DNA from: an uncultured Clostridia bacterium | Lineage (GTDB): Bacteria; Bacillota; Clostridia; Christensenellales; Borkfalkiaceae | Length of the DNA stretch: 64,000 nucleotides | Direction of reading: 5' to 3' | NCBI GenBank assembly: GCA_934271265.1 | Contig: CAKQRE010000026.1 | Location: 124,001-188,000 of the forward strand | Part shown: positions 1 to 6,803 of the stretch, piece after piece | Numbering within the stretch: the stretch's first letter is position 1 | Layout: each line of letters starts with the position of its first letter | Notes under the pieces: model-generated | Told to the model about the DNA's origin: nothing | The model's input: the letters and a program-made list of their open reading frames with translations, nothing else | The model's database searches: none | Made by a program: the position numbers and the translations under genes

Positions 1-19
1 AAAGTAACATTGTGGACAT
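1..19 (-). CDS. 5' end of a thiamine-regulated gene (partial)
   Basis: On the minus strand an AGAGG Shine-Dalgarno site (25-29) lies five bases before an ATG at 19; the reading frame MSTMLL runs off the left edge. Only six codons are visible, so the protein cannot be identified. The TPP riboswitch just upstream makes a thiamine transport or biosynthesis gene the natural inference. Confidence 0.5.
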
Positions 20-53
20 AAAAACCTCTGTCACCGAAGCTGTATTTGCCGAT

Positions 54-102
54 AAAAAAAGAGCCGACGCGATCATCCCTCCGCAAAGAAGGAAAGATCA
101 CG
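54..102 (-). terminator. Probable riboswitch expression platform (intrinsic terminator)
   Basis: On the minus strand CGTGATC (96-102) can pair with GATCGCG (68-74), with one G-U pair. A run of seven T follows at 60-54, before the Shine-Dalgarno site of the downstream gene. A terminator placed after a TPP aptamer fits premature termination when thiamine pyrophosphate is bound. The stem is short and several bases separate it from the T run, so the assignment is tentative. Confidence 0.45.
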
Positions 103-129
103 TAAACAGCCCGAGGTATCGATAAATTC

Positions 130-210
130 CAAACTCCCCTTCAAGCATTACCTTGTCGGGTTCAAAGGGTATCATCTCAGCCGAATCGCGGCACCCCCGG
201 TGAACGTTCA
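130..210 (-). promoter_or_regulatory. TPP riboswitch (THI element)
   Basis: The minus strand carries the conserved TPP aptamer elements in the right order: GGGGGTGCC, then GGCTGAGATGATACCC, then TTTGAACCCGA, then GGTAATGC and AAGGGGAG. CTGAGA and ACCC-TTTGAACC form the pyrimidine-sensing arm, and GGTAATGC belongs to the pyrophosphate arm. It lies directly after a sigma-A promoter and before a terminator-like hairpin and a start codon. This arrangement normally switches genes off when TPP is plentiful. Confidence 0.93.
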
Positions 211-218
211 CAGGTAGA

Positions 219-247
219 ATTATAACACGAAGAAAGTTCCGAGTCAA
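219..247 (-). promoter_or_regulatory. Sigma-A promoter of the TPP-riboswitch transcript
   Basis: Minus-strand -35 box TTGACT (247-242) and perfect -10 box TATAAT (224-219), separated by 17 bases. Transcription would begin near 212, just before the TPP aptamer. Confidence 0.8.
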
Positions 248-304
248 GCGTTTCGCCGCCATGCCGGGCAAAAAGGTCGGGATACGGACGGATCCTTCCT
301 TCGG

Positions 305-333
305 TCATGCGCTAACGAAAAGATTCATATAAT
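305..333 (+). promoter_or_regulatory. Candidate sigma-E promoter of yqfC-yqfD
   Basis: TCATGCG (305-311), a 14-base spacer and CATATAAT (326-333) resemble the mother-cell sigma-E consensus KMATATT-N14-CATACAMT. The -10 matches 7 of 8 positions; the -35 only 4 of 7. yqfC and yqfD are sigma-E genes in Bacillus subtilis, which supports the reading. TATAAT inside the same -10 could also serve sigma-A, but I see no good -35 for it. Confidence 0.45.
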
Positions 334-356
334 AAGTAAAGAAGGCAGGGGTAGTT

Positions 357-617
357 ATGGCGTTATCCGATTATATGCTTGACCGTCTCGGGATCGATCG
401 TGAGATCTGTCCTTATTCTTACCGCTTTTCGGTATTCGGAACTTGCGGCGGATGGTTCGAGGGCGTTTGCGGGATCGAAAGCTTTTCTCCCGCAGAAGCG
501 GTTTTAAAACTCGGGAAAGGAAAGCTGAAGGTGAAAGGGAAAAATCTGACCGTGAAGAAATACGGCGAAAAAGAGATCGCGCTCGGAGGGGAGATATCCT
601 CGGTCGAAAGAGTGTGA
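357..617 (+). CDS. yqfC: Sporulation protein YqfC (YabP/YqfC family)
   Basis: An 86-residue soluble protein of the YabP/YqfC family. In Bacillus the gene belongs to the sigma-E regulon and is needed for normal spore formation; its biochemical role is unknown. The compact beta-rich sequence has the typical family elements, including an internal VKGKNLTVKKYG segment and a C-terminal LGGEISSV turn. The ATG at 357 follows GGCAGGGG at a good distance. It opens the conserved yqfC-yqfD-phoH-pgpH-ybeY-era cluster, 49 bases before yqfD. The length is close to that of relatives (about 90 residues). Identification rests on sequence and position together. Confidence 0.87.
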   Translation: MALSDYMLDRLGIDREICPYSYRFSVFGTCGGWFEGVCGIESFSPAEAVLKLGKGKLKVKGKNLTVKKYGEKEIALGGEISSVERV

Positions 618-666
618 GCGTTTCCGTTTCGCCGTTCTTGCCGGAATGTGTTTGTCGGGGAAAGAA

Positions 667-1575
667 ATGAAAAAAGGTTTATTGTTTGCGGAATACCGCG
701 TAAAAACCGATCGCCCGGAAGGAATTCTCGAAGGGCTTCGGATCAGAAAGATCGAGGTGAAAAACGTCCGGATCTGGGAAAATTTCGTTAAATTTACCGC
801 AGATTGGAAAGATAACAAAAAAATTTTTGCTTTTTGCAACAATATGTGCTATAATATAAACGTATTGCGGTTTTCCGGCTGCGCCGCCCCGTTCGGATTC
901 GTTTTGAAAAATATCGGGATCGCGCTCGGCGCGGTCGTTTTCTGCGCGGCGGTCGTTTTTTCGGACGGCGTCGTGACGGATATCTCCTGTGCGGGGGATG
1001 CCGCACGCAAGGGAAAAGAGATCCGCGCGCTGTTAAAGCCTTACGAGGTCGCGGAAGGGATCCTGCGTTTTCGGGAAGGCGATTTTACGGAGCTTGAAAA
1101 GAAGATCCTTACTTCCTCTTCCGATCTTACGTTCGTATCCGTAAAAAAGTCCGGGCATAGGTTGATTATCGAAGCATTTTGCAAGAAAACGCCGATAGAG
1201 CGGTTCGATTTCGGAAAGACGGAGATCTTTTCTCCCGTCGGCGGAACGATCCTGAAAATGCACGTGATCAGCGGAAAAGCCGCGGTTTCTCCCGGTTGTA
1301 AAGTGGCGGAAGGGGATCTTCTCGTTTCGGGCGTTTACGAGCTGAAAGGAGAAAAAAGGACGACGAAAGCGGTGGCGGAGATCGAGATTGCCGCCGAGAG
1401 ACGGGTAAAAACGGAAGTTTCGGACGAGAGCGAAAAAACGAAGGAAAGGGCGATCGCCCGCGCGCTTGCGGAAAAAGAAGAGGAAGACGTGATCTCGTCT
1501 TCGGCGGAGATCGGGCGCGAAAACGGAAAACTGATTTGCGTTGTGACCGTGGCGTATCGCGTCCGGGTCACATAG
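667..1575 (+). CDS. yqfD: Stage IV sporulation protein YqfD-like membrane protein
   Basis: A sporulation membrane protein of the YqfD family (SpoIV), made in the mother cell under sigma-E in Bacillus. Taking the ATG at 667, which follows GGGGAAAG, gives 302 residues. There is a soluble N-terminal part, one clear hydrophobic segment near residues 80-100 (IGIALGAVVFCAAVVFSD), and an outer region with TEIFSPVGGTILKMHVISGKA, typical of the family. It is shorter than Bacillus YqfD (about 400 residues). A start 21 bases upstream in the same frame is possible but has no ribosome-binding site. It directly follows yqfC and precedes phoH. Confidence 0.87.
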   Translation: MKKGLLFAEYRVKTDRPEGILEGLRIRKIEVKNVRIWENFVKFTADWKDNKKIFAFCNNMCYNINVLRFSGCAAPFGFVLKNIGIALGAVVFCAAVVFSDGVVTDISCAGDAARKGKEIRALLKPYEVAEGILRFREGDFTELEKKILTSSSDLTFVSVKKSGHRLIIEAFCKKTPIERFDFGKTEIFSPVGGTILKMHVISGKAAVSPGCKVAEGDLLVSGVYELKGEKRTTKAVAEIEIAAERRVKTEVSDESEKTKERAIARALAEKEEEDVISSSAEIGRENGKLICVVTVAYRVRVT

Positions 1576-1668
1576 TTTCGGGAAAGGGCGAAGACGGTTT
1601 CGTTTTTACGAAAAACGGAAAGAGATCGCATCCCCGCAAACAGGCGGCGGAAAATAACGGAGGATATT

Positions 1669-2637
1669 TTGACAGAGAAAAACGTATTCGTCGAAACGGA
1701 CAACCTCGGAAATTTATCGAGACTGCTCGGCGTGTTCGACGAAAACTTAAACATCATCGTACGGGAAACGGGCGTTTCCGCTTACGTAGAGGGTACGAAG
1801 ATCCGCCTTTCGGGCGACGAGACGCAGACCGCGCTTGCGGAAACGGTTCTCGAAAAACTGCTTGCGATCGTAAAGGCGAACGAACAGCTTGACAAATCGC
1901 GGATCATTTATTGCATCGAGCTTGCCAAAGAGGGCAACGCCGAAGGGATCGAAAAGGTAATGAGCGGCGTGATCGCCATTACCTCCCGCGGGAAACAGAT
2001 CAAATGCAAAACGGTCGGACAGAAAAAGTATGTGGACGCGATCAGAAAGAACACGGTAACGTTCGGCGTGGGGCCTGCCGGCACGGGGAAAACGTATCTT
2101 GCCGTCGCCATGGCGGTATCCGCTTTTAAAAACAAGGAAGTGGAAAAAATTATTCTTACGAGACCCGCCGTGGAAGCGGGCGAAAAGCTCGGTTTTCTTC
2201 CCGGGGATCTTCAGACGAAGGTCGACCCCTATCTCCGTCCGCTGTACGACGCGCTTCAGGAAATGTTCGGTATGGATAATTACGTCAAGCTGATCGAACG
2301 GGGAGCGATCGAGATCGCGCCGCTCGCCTACATGCGCGGCAGAACCCTTTCCGACGCGTTCATCATATTGGACGAAGCGCAGAACACCACGAAAGAGCAG
2401 ATGAAAATGTTTCTCACCCGTATGGGGGAGGGAAGCCGCGTCGTCGTAACGGGGGATCTTACGCAGATCGACCTTCCCGACGGCAAGAAAAGCGGGCTTC
2501 GCCATGCGACGGACATTCTGAAAAACATCGAAGGGATCGAAAGCGTGTTTTTAACCTCGAAAGACGTCGTTCGGCATGCTTTGGTGATGGAGATCATCAA
2601 GGCGTACGATAAGTCCGAACATCCGGACAAGCGTTGA
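1669..2637 (+). CDS. phoH: PhoH-like ATPase
   Basis: A cytoplasmic P-loop NTPase of the PhoH/PhoL family, associated with RNA metabolism and commonly found next to ybeY. It starts at TTG 1669 behind GGAGG with a six-base gap and has 322 residues. Walker A is GPAGTGKT (residues 135-142); Walker B with the following helix is FIILDEAQNTTKEQMKMFLTR; the sensor region is VVVTGDLTQIDLP. An N-terminal KH-like portion covers about the first 100 residues. The length is normal for PhoL proteins. The stop codon lies 100 bases before the likely pgpH start, in a co-directional cluster. Confidence 0.95.
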   Translation: MTEKNVFVETDNLGNLSRLLGVFDENLNIIVRETGVSAYVEGTKIRLSGDETQTALAETVLEKLLAIVKANEQLDKSRIIYCIELAKEGNAEGIEKVMSGVIAITSRGKQIKCKTVGQKKYVDAIRKNTVTFGVGPAGTGKTYLAVAMAVSAFKNKEVEKIILTRPAVEAGEKLGFLPGDLQTKVDPYLRPLYDALQEMFGMDNYVKLIERGAIEIAPLAYMRGRTLSDAFIILDEAQNTTKEQMKMFLTRMGEGSRVVVTGDLTQIDLPDGKKSGLRHATDILKNIEGIESVFLTSKDVVRHALVMEIIKAYDKSEHPDKR

Positions 2638-2738
2638 CCGTCGAGCCGCAGGCGATGCGGCTCAATGCAACTGCCCGGGATCAAACCGCGGATCTCCCGC
2701 TGCCCGGAAGATGCGAAACCAATATAAAAAGGAAAACT

Positions 2739-4208
2739 ATGTTTTATCAATCGAAAAAAGTCCTCCCGTGGGAGGCGAAGGATTACGGGCGGGTCATACT
2801 GTTTTTCGTCCTGCATACCTTCATTCTGCTGGTGCTTTTCTTTCTGGCGCTGTTGTCGAGCTTTAACTTTGTGTTTCAGTCGGCATTCGAATGGATGAAA
2901 GAGGCGAGCTCGATCAGGCAACTTCTGTATTCCGCCATTGCGATCAACCTGATATCCGTCTGCCTGTTTTTGTATTATTATTACGAAGGGCGGGATTTCA
3001 TTCTCCGCACGAAAAACGTGAATCTCGTGTTTGTGATTCTCGAGCTTTCCATTATCGTGATGTACATGATCGGCAAGTTCGATAACGTTTATGCGCGCCC
3101 GTTCGCGCTGTGCGCCCTCTTAAGTCTTTTGCTTATCAGCAGAAAATCGGCGGTTTTTCTCAATACCGTCGTGTGTCTTCTGATGTTCGTGTTCGACGCC
3201 TTCGGAAATTCCAATCCCTTTGAAGGGTACGTGATCTATTCGTCGCTGATCATCGGCTATACGACGAGCCTTCTTTCCGTGTATCTCGTCGCGGGGATCC
3301 GTTCCCGTCTTACCGTGTTTCTGATGGGGTTCGTGATCGCCGTGCCCGTATGCGTGTGCTGTATCTGCCTCGAGTTCGACGCTTTTCTCGAAAACCCTTT
3401 CCGCTTTATTCTGTACGGGTTTACTTCCGGGCTTTTGTCCGTTGTCGGAATGATGGCGTTTCTTCCCTTTTTCGAGAGGATCTTCAACGTGCTCACCGAT
3501 TATCGGCTGTCGGAAATCACCGATCACAAGTCCACTCTGATCAAAATGCTGATCCAGCAGGCACCGGGAACGTTCAACCATTCGCTCGTCGTTTCCACCC
3601 TTGCGGAATCCTGTGCGAACGCCATCGGCGAAAACGCGTTGCTCGCGAGAGCCTGCGCTTATTATCACGATATCGGGAAATTGAAAAACCCCGAGTTTTT
3701 TACCGAGAATCAGCAGGGTTATAACCCGCACAACGAGCTTTCGCCCGAGCTTTCTACCGATATCATCCGCGCCCACGCCAAGGACGGTTACGATCTGATC
3801 CGCAAATATCATCTGCCGCAGATCCTTGCGGACGTCGCCCTTCAGCACCACGGAACGCTGCCCATTCGCTTTTTCTATGCAAAGGCGCAGAAGTTCACCG
3901 AGGGCGATCTCGACATTGCGAACTTCTCTTATCCGGGGCCTAAGCCGCAGACAAAGCTGGCGGCGATCATCATGCTTGCCGACGGTTGCGAAGCAAAGGT
4001 GAGAACCTTGCCCGATCGCTCTCATGCCAAGGTAGACGCCGCCGTGCGCGAGATCATCGAAGAACGAATGGATTTCGATCAGTTTTCGGAATGCGAACTC
4101 ACGATGAAAGACATCGATATCATCCGTAGAACCATTACGAACGCCCTTGCGGGCGTATACCACGACAGGGTGGAGTATCCGAAACTGCGTATCGGCGGAA
4201 AACACTGA
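2739..4208 (+). CDS. pgpH: 7TM-HD phosphodiesterase, PgpH/YqfF type (short form)
   Basis: A membrane-bound HD-domain phosphodiesterase; PgpH relatives hydrolyse cyclic di-AMP to pApA. The ATG at 2739 behind AAAAGGAAAA gives 489 residues. Seven or eight hydrophobic segments occupy about residues 15-265, followed by a cytoplasmic HD domain with HSLVV, YYHDIGKLKNP, HAKDGYDL, LQHHGT and LADGCEAKVR, which supply the expected metal ligands. Bacillus YqfF and Listeria PgpH are near 710 residues and carry a large extracellular 7TMR-HDED domain after the first helix. That domain is missing here, since hydrophobic segments follow each other almost directly. The frame is open upstream to 2634, but that region looks non-coding. 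Confidence 0.9.
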   Translation: MFYQSKKVLPWEAKDYGRVILFFVLHTFILLVLFFLALLSSFNFVFQSAFEWMKEASSIRQLLYSAIAINLISVCLFLYYYYEGRDFILRTKNVNLVFVILELSIIVMYMIGKFDNVYARPFALCALLSLLLISRKSAVFLNTVVCLLMFVFDAFGNSNPFEGYVIYSSLIIGYTTSLLSVYLVAGIRSRLTVFLMGFVIAVPVCVCCICLEFDAFLENPFRFILYGFTSGLLSVVGMMAFLPFFERIFNVLTDYRLSEITDHKSTLIKMLIQQAPGTFNHSLVVSTLAESCANAIGENALLARACAYYHDIGKLKNPEFFTENQQGYNPHNELSPELSTDIIRAHAKDGYDLIRKYHLPQILADVALQHHGTLPIRFFYAKAQKFTEGDLDIANFSYPGPKPQTKLAAIIMLADGCEAKVRTLPDRSHAKVDAAVREIIEERMDFDQFSECELTMKDIDIIRRTITNALAGVYHDRVEYPKLRIGGKH

Positions 4209-4222
4209 TCAACCTTCATATA

Positions 4223-4241
4223 AGCCTATAAGTCGTTTAAC
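4223..4241 (-). repeat. Copy of intergenic motif GTTGATCGRCTTATAGG (pgpH-ybeY gap)
   Basis: Read on the minus strand this is GTTAAACGACTTATAGGCT, matching the motif seen at 6663, 47581, 51432 and 58034. It lies 64 bases before ybeY. The function is unknown. Confidence 0.5.
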
Positions 4242-4304
4242 AACCGTTTTGCCCGGCGCGGGGAACGTAATGTTCCGTGCGCGACGCAAAACGCAGGAGA
4301 AATC

Positions 4305-4790
4305 ATGGAAAAGAAATTACACGTTCTGACCGAAGACTGTCCGATCGATTGCGAAAAGACAGCCGACGCGGTTTATCGGAAATTAAAGCAGACAGACGAT
4401 CTCGCGATCGAGCTTTCGTTCGTTTCGCCCGAGGAGATCAGAGATTTAAACAGGGAATACCGCGGCGTTGACCGCGTAACGGACGTGTTGTCTTTTCCCT
4501 ACCTCGATAACGTGCGTTATCGCGCGATCGATCGTAAAGATTTCCCTTGCGACGTGGACGAAGAAACGGGTAGTTTGCTGATCGGTTCGGTATGCATCTG
4601 CGTACAGCGCGCCGAAGAGCAGGCTGCCGAATACGGGCATTCTCTGACGCGCGAGCTTACTTATCTTGCCTTGCACGGGTTTCTGCACTGTTTCGGTTAC
4701 GATCACATGAACGAAGCCGACGAAAAGGAAATGACTTCGCTTGCCGAAGAGATCATGACGGAGATCGGCGTCGGGAGGGATTCGATATGA
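4305..4790 (+). CDS. ybeY: Endoribonuclease YbeY
   Basis: The single-strand-specific metallo-endoribonuclease YbeY, which acts in 16S rRNA 3'-end maturation and ribosome quality control. The 161-residue protein has the family zinc motif HGFLHCFGYDH (H-G-x-L-H-x5-H) followed by the acidic E-A-D-E-K-E helix, and the upstream conserved RELTYLALHG helix and VTDVLSFPY strand. The ATG at 4305 follows CAGGAGA. The last four bases overlap the era start (ATGA), implying translational coupling. The order phoH-pgpH-ybeY-era is conserved across Bacillota. Confidence 0.96.
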   Translation: MEKKLHVLTEDCPIDCEKTADAVYRKLKQTDDLAIELSFVSPEEIRDLNREYRGVDRVTDVLSFPYLDNVRYRAIDRKDFPCDVDEETGSLLIGSVCICVQRAEEQAAEYGHSLTRELTYLALHGFLHCFGYDHMNEADEKEMTSLAEEIMTEIGVGRDSI

Positions 4791-5680
4791 AGTGCGGGAC
4801 CGTAGCCGTGGTCGGCAGAGCCAATGCGGGGAAATCCACTCTCGTAAACGTTCTCGTCGGGGAGAAGATCGCGATCGTTTCTCCGAAGCCGCAAACGACG
4901 AGAGACCGCATTTTCGGCGTACTCACGACGGACGACTATCAGATCGTTTTCGAGGATACGCCGGGGGTGTATAAATCGTCGGGCGAGCTGAACGCGCGCA
5001 TGCAGAAAGCCGCCGTTCGTACGGCGGAGGAAACGGATGTGATCCTTTTCGTGCTCGACGGGCACGAAGGCGTGCGGGAAGAGGATCTTTCGCTTGCGAA
5101 AAAATTCGCAAAGGGGAACGTGCCCCTCGTGATCGCCTTTACGAAGATCGATATCATGCCGAAGGAAAAACTTCCGGAGGAGCTGATGAAATTAAGCGGT
5201 CTCGAAGGAGTTTCGGACATCGTTCCCGTTTCGGCGAGGAAAGGAAAAAATACAGACGAGCTACTGAAAGTTCTTCTGTCTCACCTGAGCGAAAGCGATT
5301 ACGTTTTCGACCCGAATGCCGTTTCGGATAAGTCGGAAAAATTCATGATCGCGGAGATCATGCGGGAGAAGATCCTTCTTAAATACGACAAGGAGATCCC
5401 GCACGGCGTCGCGGTGACGGTTAATCGGTTCGAACGCGCGAAAAACGGCGTGTACGAAATAGATCTCGATATCGTTTGCGAACGGGAAAATCACAAAGCG
5501 ATTCTGATCGGAAAACAGGGCAGAGCTTTGAAAGAGGTCAACGCGTTCGCTCGTCAGGATATGGAAAAATTTCTCGGCGGAAAAGTTTTTCTTACCGTTT
5601 ACGTAAAAGTAAAAGAGGGTTGGCGGGATAAGCCGAATCTTCTGAAGGAATACGGTTACGGCGAGGAAGAGTTCGAATAA
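4787..5680 (+). CDS. era: GTPase Era
   Basis: The essential ribosome-assembly GTPase Era, which binds the 3' end of 16S rRNA in the 30S subunit. It has 297 residues from ATG 4787, which overlaps the ybeY stop and follows GGGAGGG. The G domain shows G1 GRANAGKST, G2 KPQTTRDRI, G3 DTPGVYK, G4 FTKIDI and G5 VSARKG. A C-terminal KH domain contains ILIGKQGRALKEVNAFARQDME, with the GxxG-like loop. The frame stays open far upstream, inside ybeY, but that extension is not credible. Length and domain order are standard. Confidence 0.97.
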   Translation: MKCGTVAVVGRANAGKSTLVNVLVGEKIAIVSPKPQTTRDRIFGVLTTDDYQIVFEDTPGVYKSSGELNARMQKAAVRTAEETDVILFVLDGHEGVREEDLSLAKKFAKGNVPLVIAFTKIDIMPKEKLPEELMKLSGLEGVSDIVPVSARKGKNTDELLKVLLSHLSESDYVFDPNAVSDKSEKFMIAEIMREKILLKYDKEIPHGVAVTVNRFERAKNGVYEIDLDIVCERENHKAILIGKQGRALKEVNAFARQDMEKFLGGKVFLTVYVKVKEGWRDKPNLLKEYGYGEEEFE

Positions 5681-5750
5681 AGTTATTCCCTTTCGGACGG
5701 AAAATATAAAATAGCGGAATAATCGACCGATAGCGGCACATACTGCCAAC

Positions 5751-5870
5751 ATGAACGATCTTGAAAAAACAGCGTGGCAGTTGTTTGAGAAAACCGGAAA
5801 AACGGGATATTATCTGCTGTATAAAAAGCTCGGAAAACAAAACGGCGAGAAACCGGACGGGCGCGGATAG
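5751..5870 (+). CDS. yqzL: YqzL-family small protein
   Basis: A 39-residue protein, too short for most gene callers. It begins MNDLEKTAWQLFEKTGKTGY and continues with LLYKKLGK. The W-xx-F-x-x-TG-x-x-x-x-YLLYK pattern is that of the YqzL family (about 47 residues in Bacillus), whose gene sits between era and recO in B. subtilis exactly as here. The function is unknown. No strong Shine-Dalgarno site precedes the ATG, so the start is less certain than the frame. An intrinsic terminator follows. Confidence 0.78.
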   Translation: MNDLEKTAWQLFEKTGKTGYYLLYKKLGKQNGEKPDGRG

Positions 5871-5908
5871 GCTTTTTCGCGCGGCGATCGAATGATCCGG
5901 TATGGTCG

Positions 5909-5942
5909 ACCGTCGTCCGGAAAGCGAACGGCGGTTTTTTTT
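5909..5942 (+). terminator. Intrinsic terminator after yqzL
   Basis: ACCGTCGT (5909-5916) pairs with ACGGCGGT (5928-5935) with one G-U pair, followed by eight T (5935-5942). It lies between yqzL and recO, only about 17 bases before the recO start, so it may attenuate rather than fully stop read-through. It also argues against the longer recO frame that would include it. Confidence 0.75.
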
Positions 5943-5958
5943 GCGCGGGAGTTTGCAA

Positions 5959-6678
5959 ATGATACAAAAAATAAATTGCGTAACTTTGCGGTCTGTCGAT
6001 TACCGGGACAGCGACCGCATCCTTACGCTGTTTTCTTTAGAAAAGGGAAAGCTTGCCGCCTCGGCGAAAGGGGTCAGAAAGGCAAACGCGAAAATGAAAA
6101 ATCTGACCGAACCTTTCACGTTTGCGGAAGTTGTTCTCGCGGAGAAAAACGGGCGGAATACGGTGACGGAAGCGGAAATTTTCGACGGGTTTTATCCTTT
6201 GCGCACCGACGTTATCCGATATTATGCTGCGGCTTGCGCTCTCGAGTTTACCGACTGTTTTCTGCCGGAGGGGCTGGAAGCACCGGATTATTTCATGTTT
6301 CTCGTTAATTTTTTCAAAACGCTGGCATACGGCGAAAATGTTTTCGTAAAAAACGCCCTGATCGGTTTTCTTGCGGACGCGCTTGAACAGAACGGGTACA
6401 AGCTCGATCCGGTTTCCTGCGGAAGGTGCGGCGAGCCGATCGAAAACGAGGTCTTCTTTTCCCCCGCAGGCGGCTATAACGTTTGCAAAGAGTGCAGGAG
6501 AGAAGGGGATAAAAAGTATTCTTTTGCCACCTATTCGTATATCCGCGGCGTGTGTGCAGGAGAAATTACGGAGGAAAACAAGGAGATCGCAAACAACGCC
6601 TTGCGCTTTTTTTCCTATTATCTGCAAAGCACGGCGGGGGTGACCCTGAAGTCGATTTCAACGTTGATCGACTTATAG
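5959..6678 (+). CDS. recO: DNA repair protein RecO
   Basis: Recombination mediator RecO, which anneals single strands and loads RecA with RecR in the RecF pathway. The ATG at 5959 behind GGGAG gives 239 residues. An N-terminal OB fold begins IQKINCVTLRSVDYRDSDRI with the typical LFSLEKGKLAASAKGVRK strand. The C-terminal helical domain contains a zinc-binding CGRCGEPI...CKEC cluster. An in-frame ATG at 5902 exists, but it would translate through the upstream terminator hairpin. The position after era-yqzL is the standard Bacillota context. The last codons overlap a copy of the GTTGATCGRCTTATAGG motif. Confidence 0.94.
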   Translation: MIQKINCVTLRSVDYRDSDRILTLFSLEKGKLAASAKGVRKANAKMKNLTEPFTFAEVVLAEKNGRNTVTEAEIFDGFYPLRTDVIRYYAAACALEFTDCFLPEGLEAPDYFMFLVNFFKTLAYGENVFVKNALIGFLADALEQNGYKLDPVSCGRCGEPIENEVFFSPAGGYNVCKECRREGDKKYSFATYSYIRGVCAGEITEENKEIANNALRFFSYYLQSTAGVTLKSISTLIDL

Positions 6679-6680
6679 GC
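6663..6680 (+). repeat. Copy of motif GTTGATCGRCTTATAGG at the recO 3' end
   Basis: GTTGATCGACTTATAGGC covers the last recO codons and the stop codon. It shares GTTGATCG-CTTATA with the copies at 47581 and 58034. Confidence 0.5.
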
Positions 6681-6755
6681 TCAGAAATACGGAATTTGCC
6701 CGCATGGTTGCGACCCGGCGGCGATATACGGTTATAACGGAGAGACATAGCGAAA

Positions 6756-6784
6756 AACGCCCGGGAAATCCCCGGGCGTTTCTT
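6756..6784. terminator. Bidirectional terminator between recO and GH92 gene
   Basis: AACGCCCGGG (6756-6765) and CCCGGGCGTT (6771-6780) form a perfect 10-bp stem with a five-base loop. T-rich sequence follows on the plus side and an A run precedes it (T on the minus strand), so it can end both recO and the convergent GH92 transcript. Confidence 0.88.
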
Positions 6785-6803
6785 TGTGGTTTCCGATATG
6801 TAT

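Noticed and set aside
2634..2738. TTG start for pgpH overlapping phoH
   Set aside because: The extra 35 residues are not membrane-protein-like, and ATG 2739 has a Shine-Dalgarno site.
4592..4786. N-terminal extension of the Era frame into ybeY
   Set aside because: Era homologs begin at the ATG at 4787, which has a good ribosome-binding site and the common ATGA overlap.
5902..5958. Longer RecO start at 5902
   Set aside because: It would translate through the terminator hairpin with its T8 run; ATG 5959 has GGGAG and matches family length.
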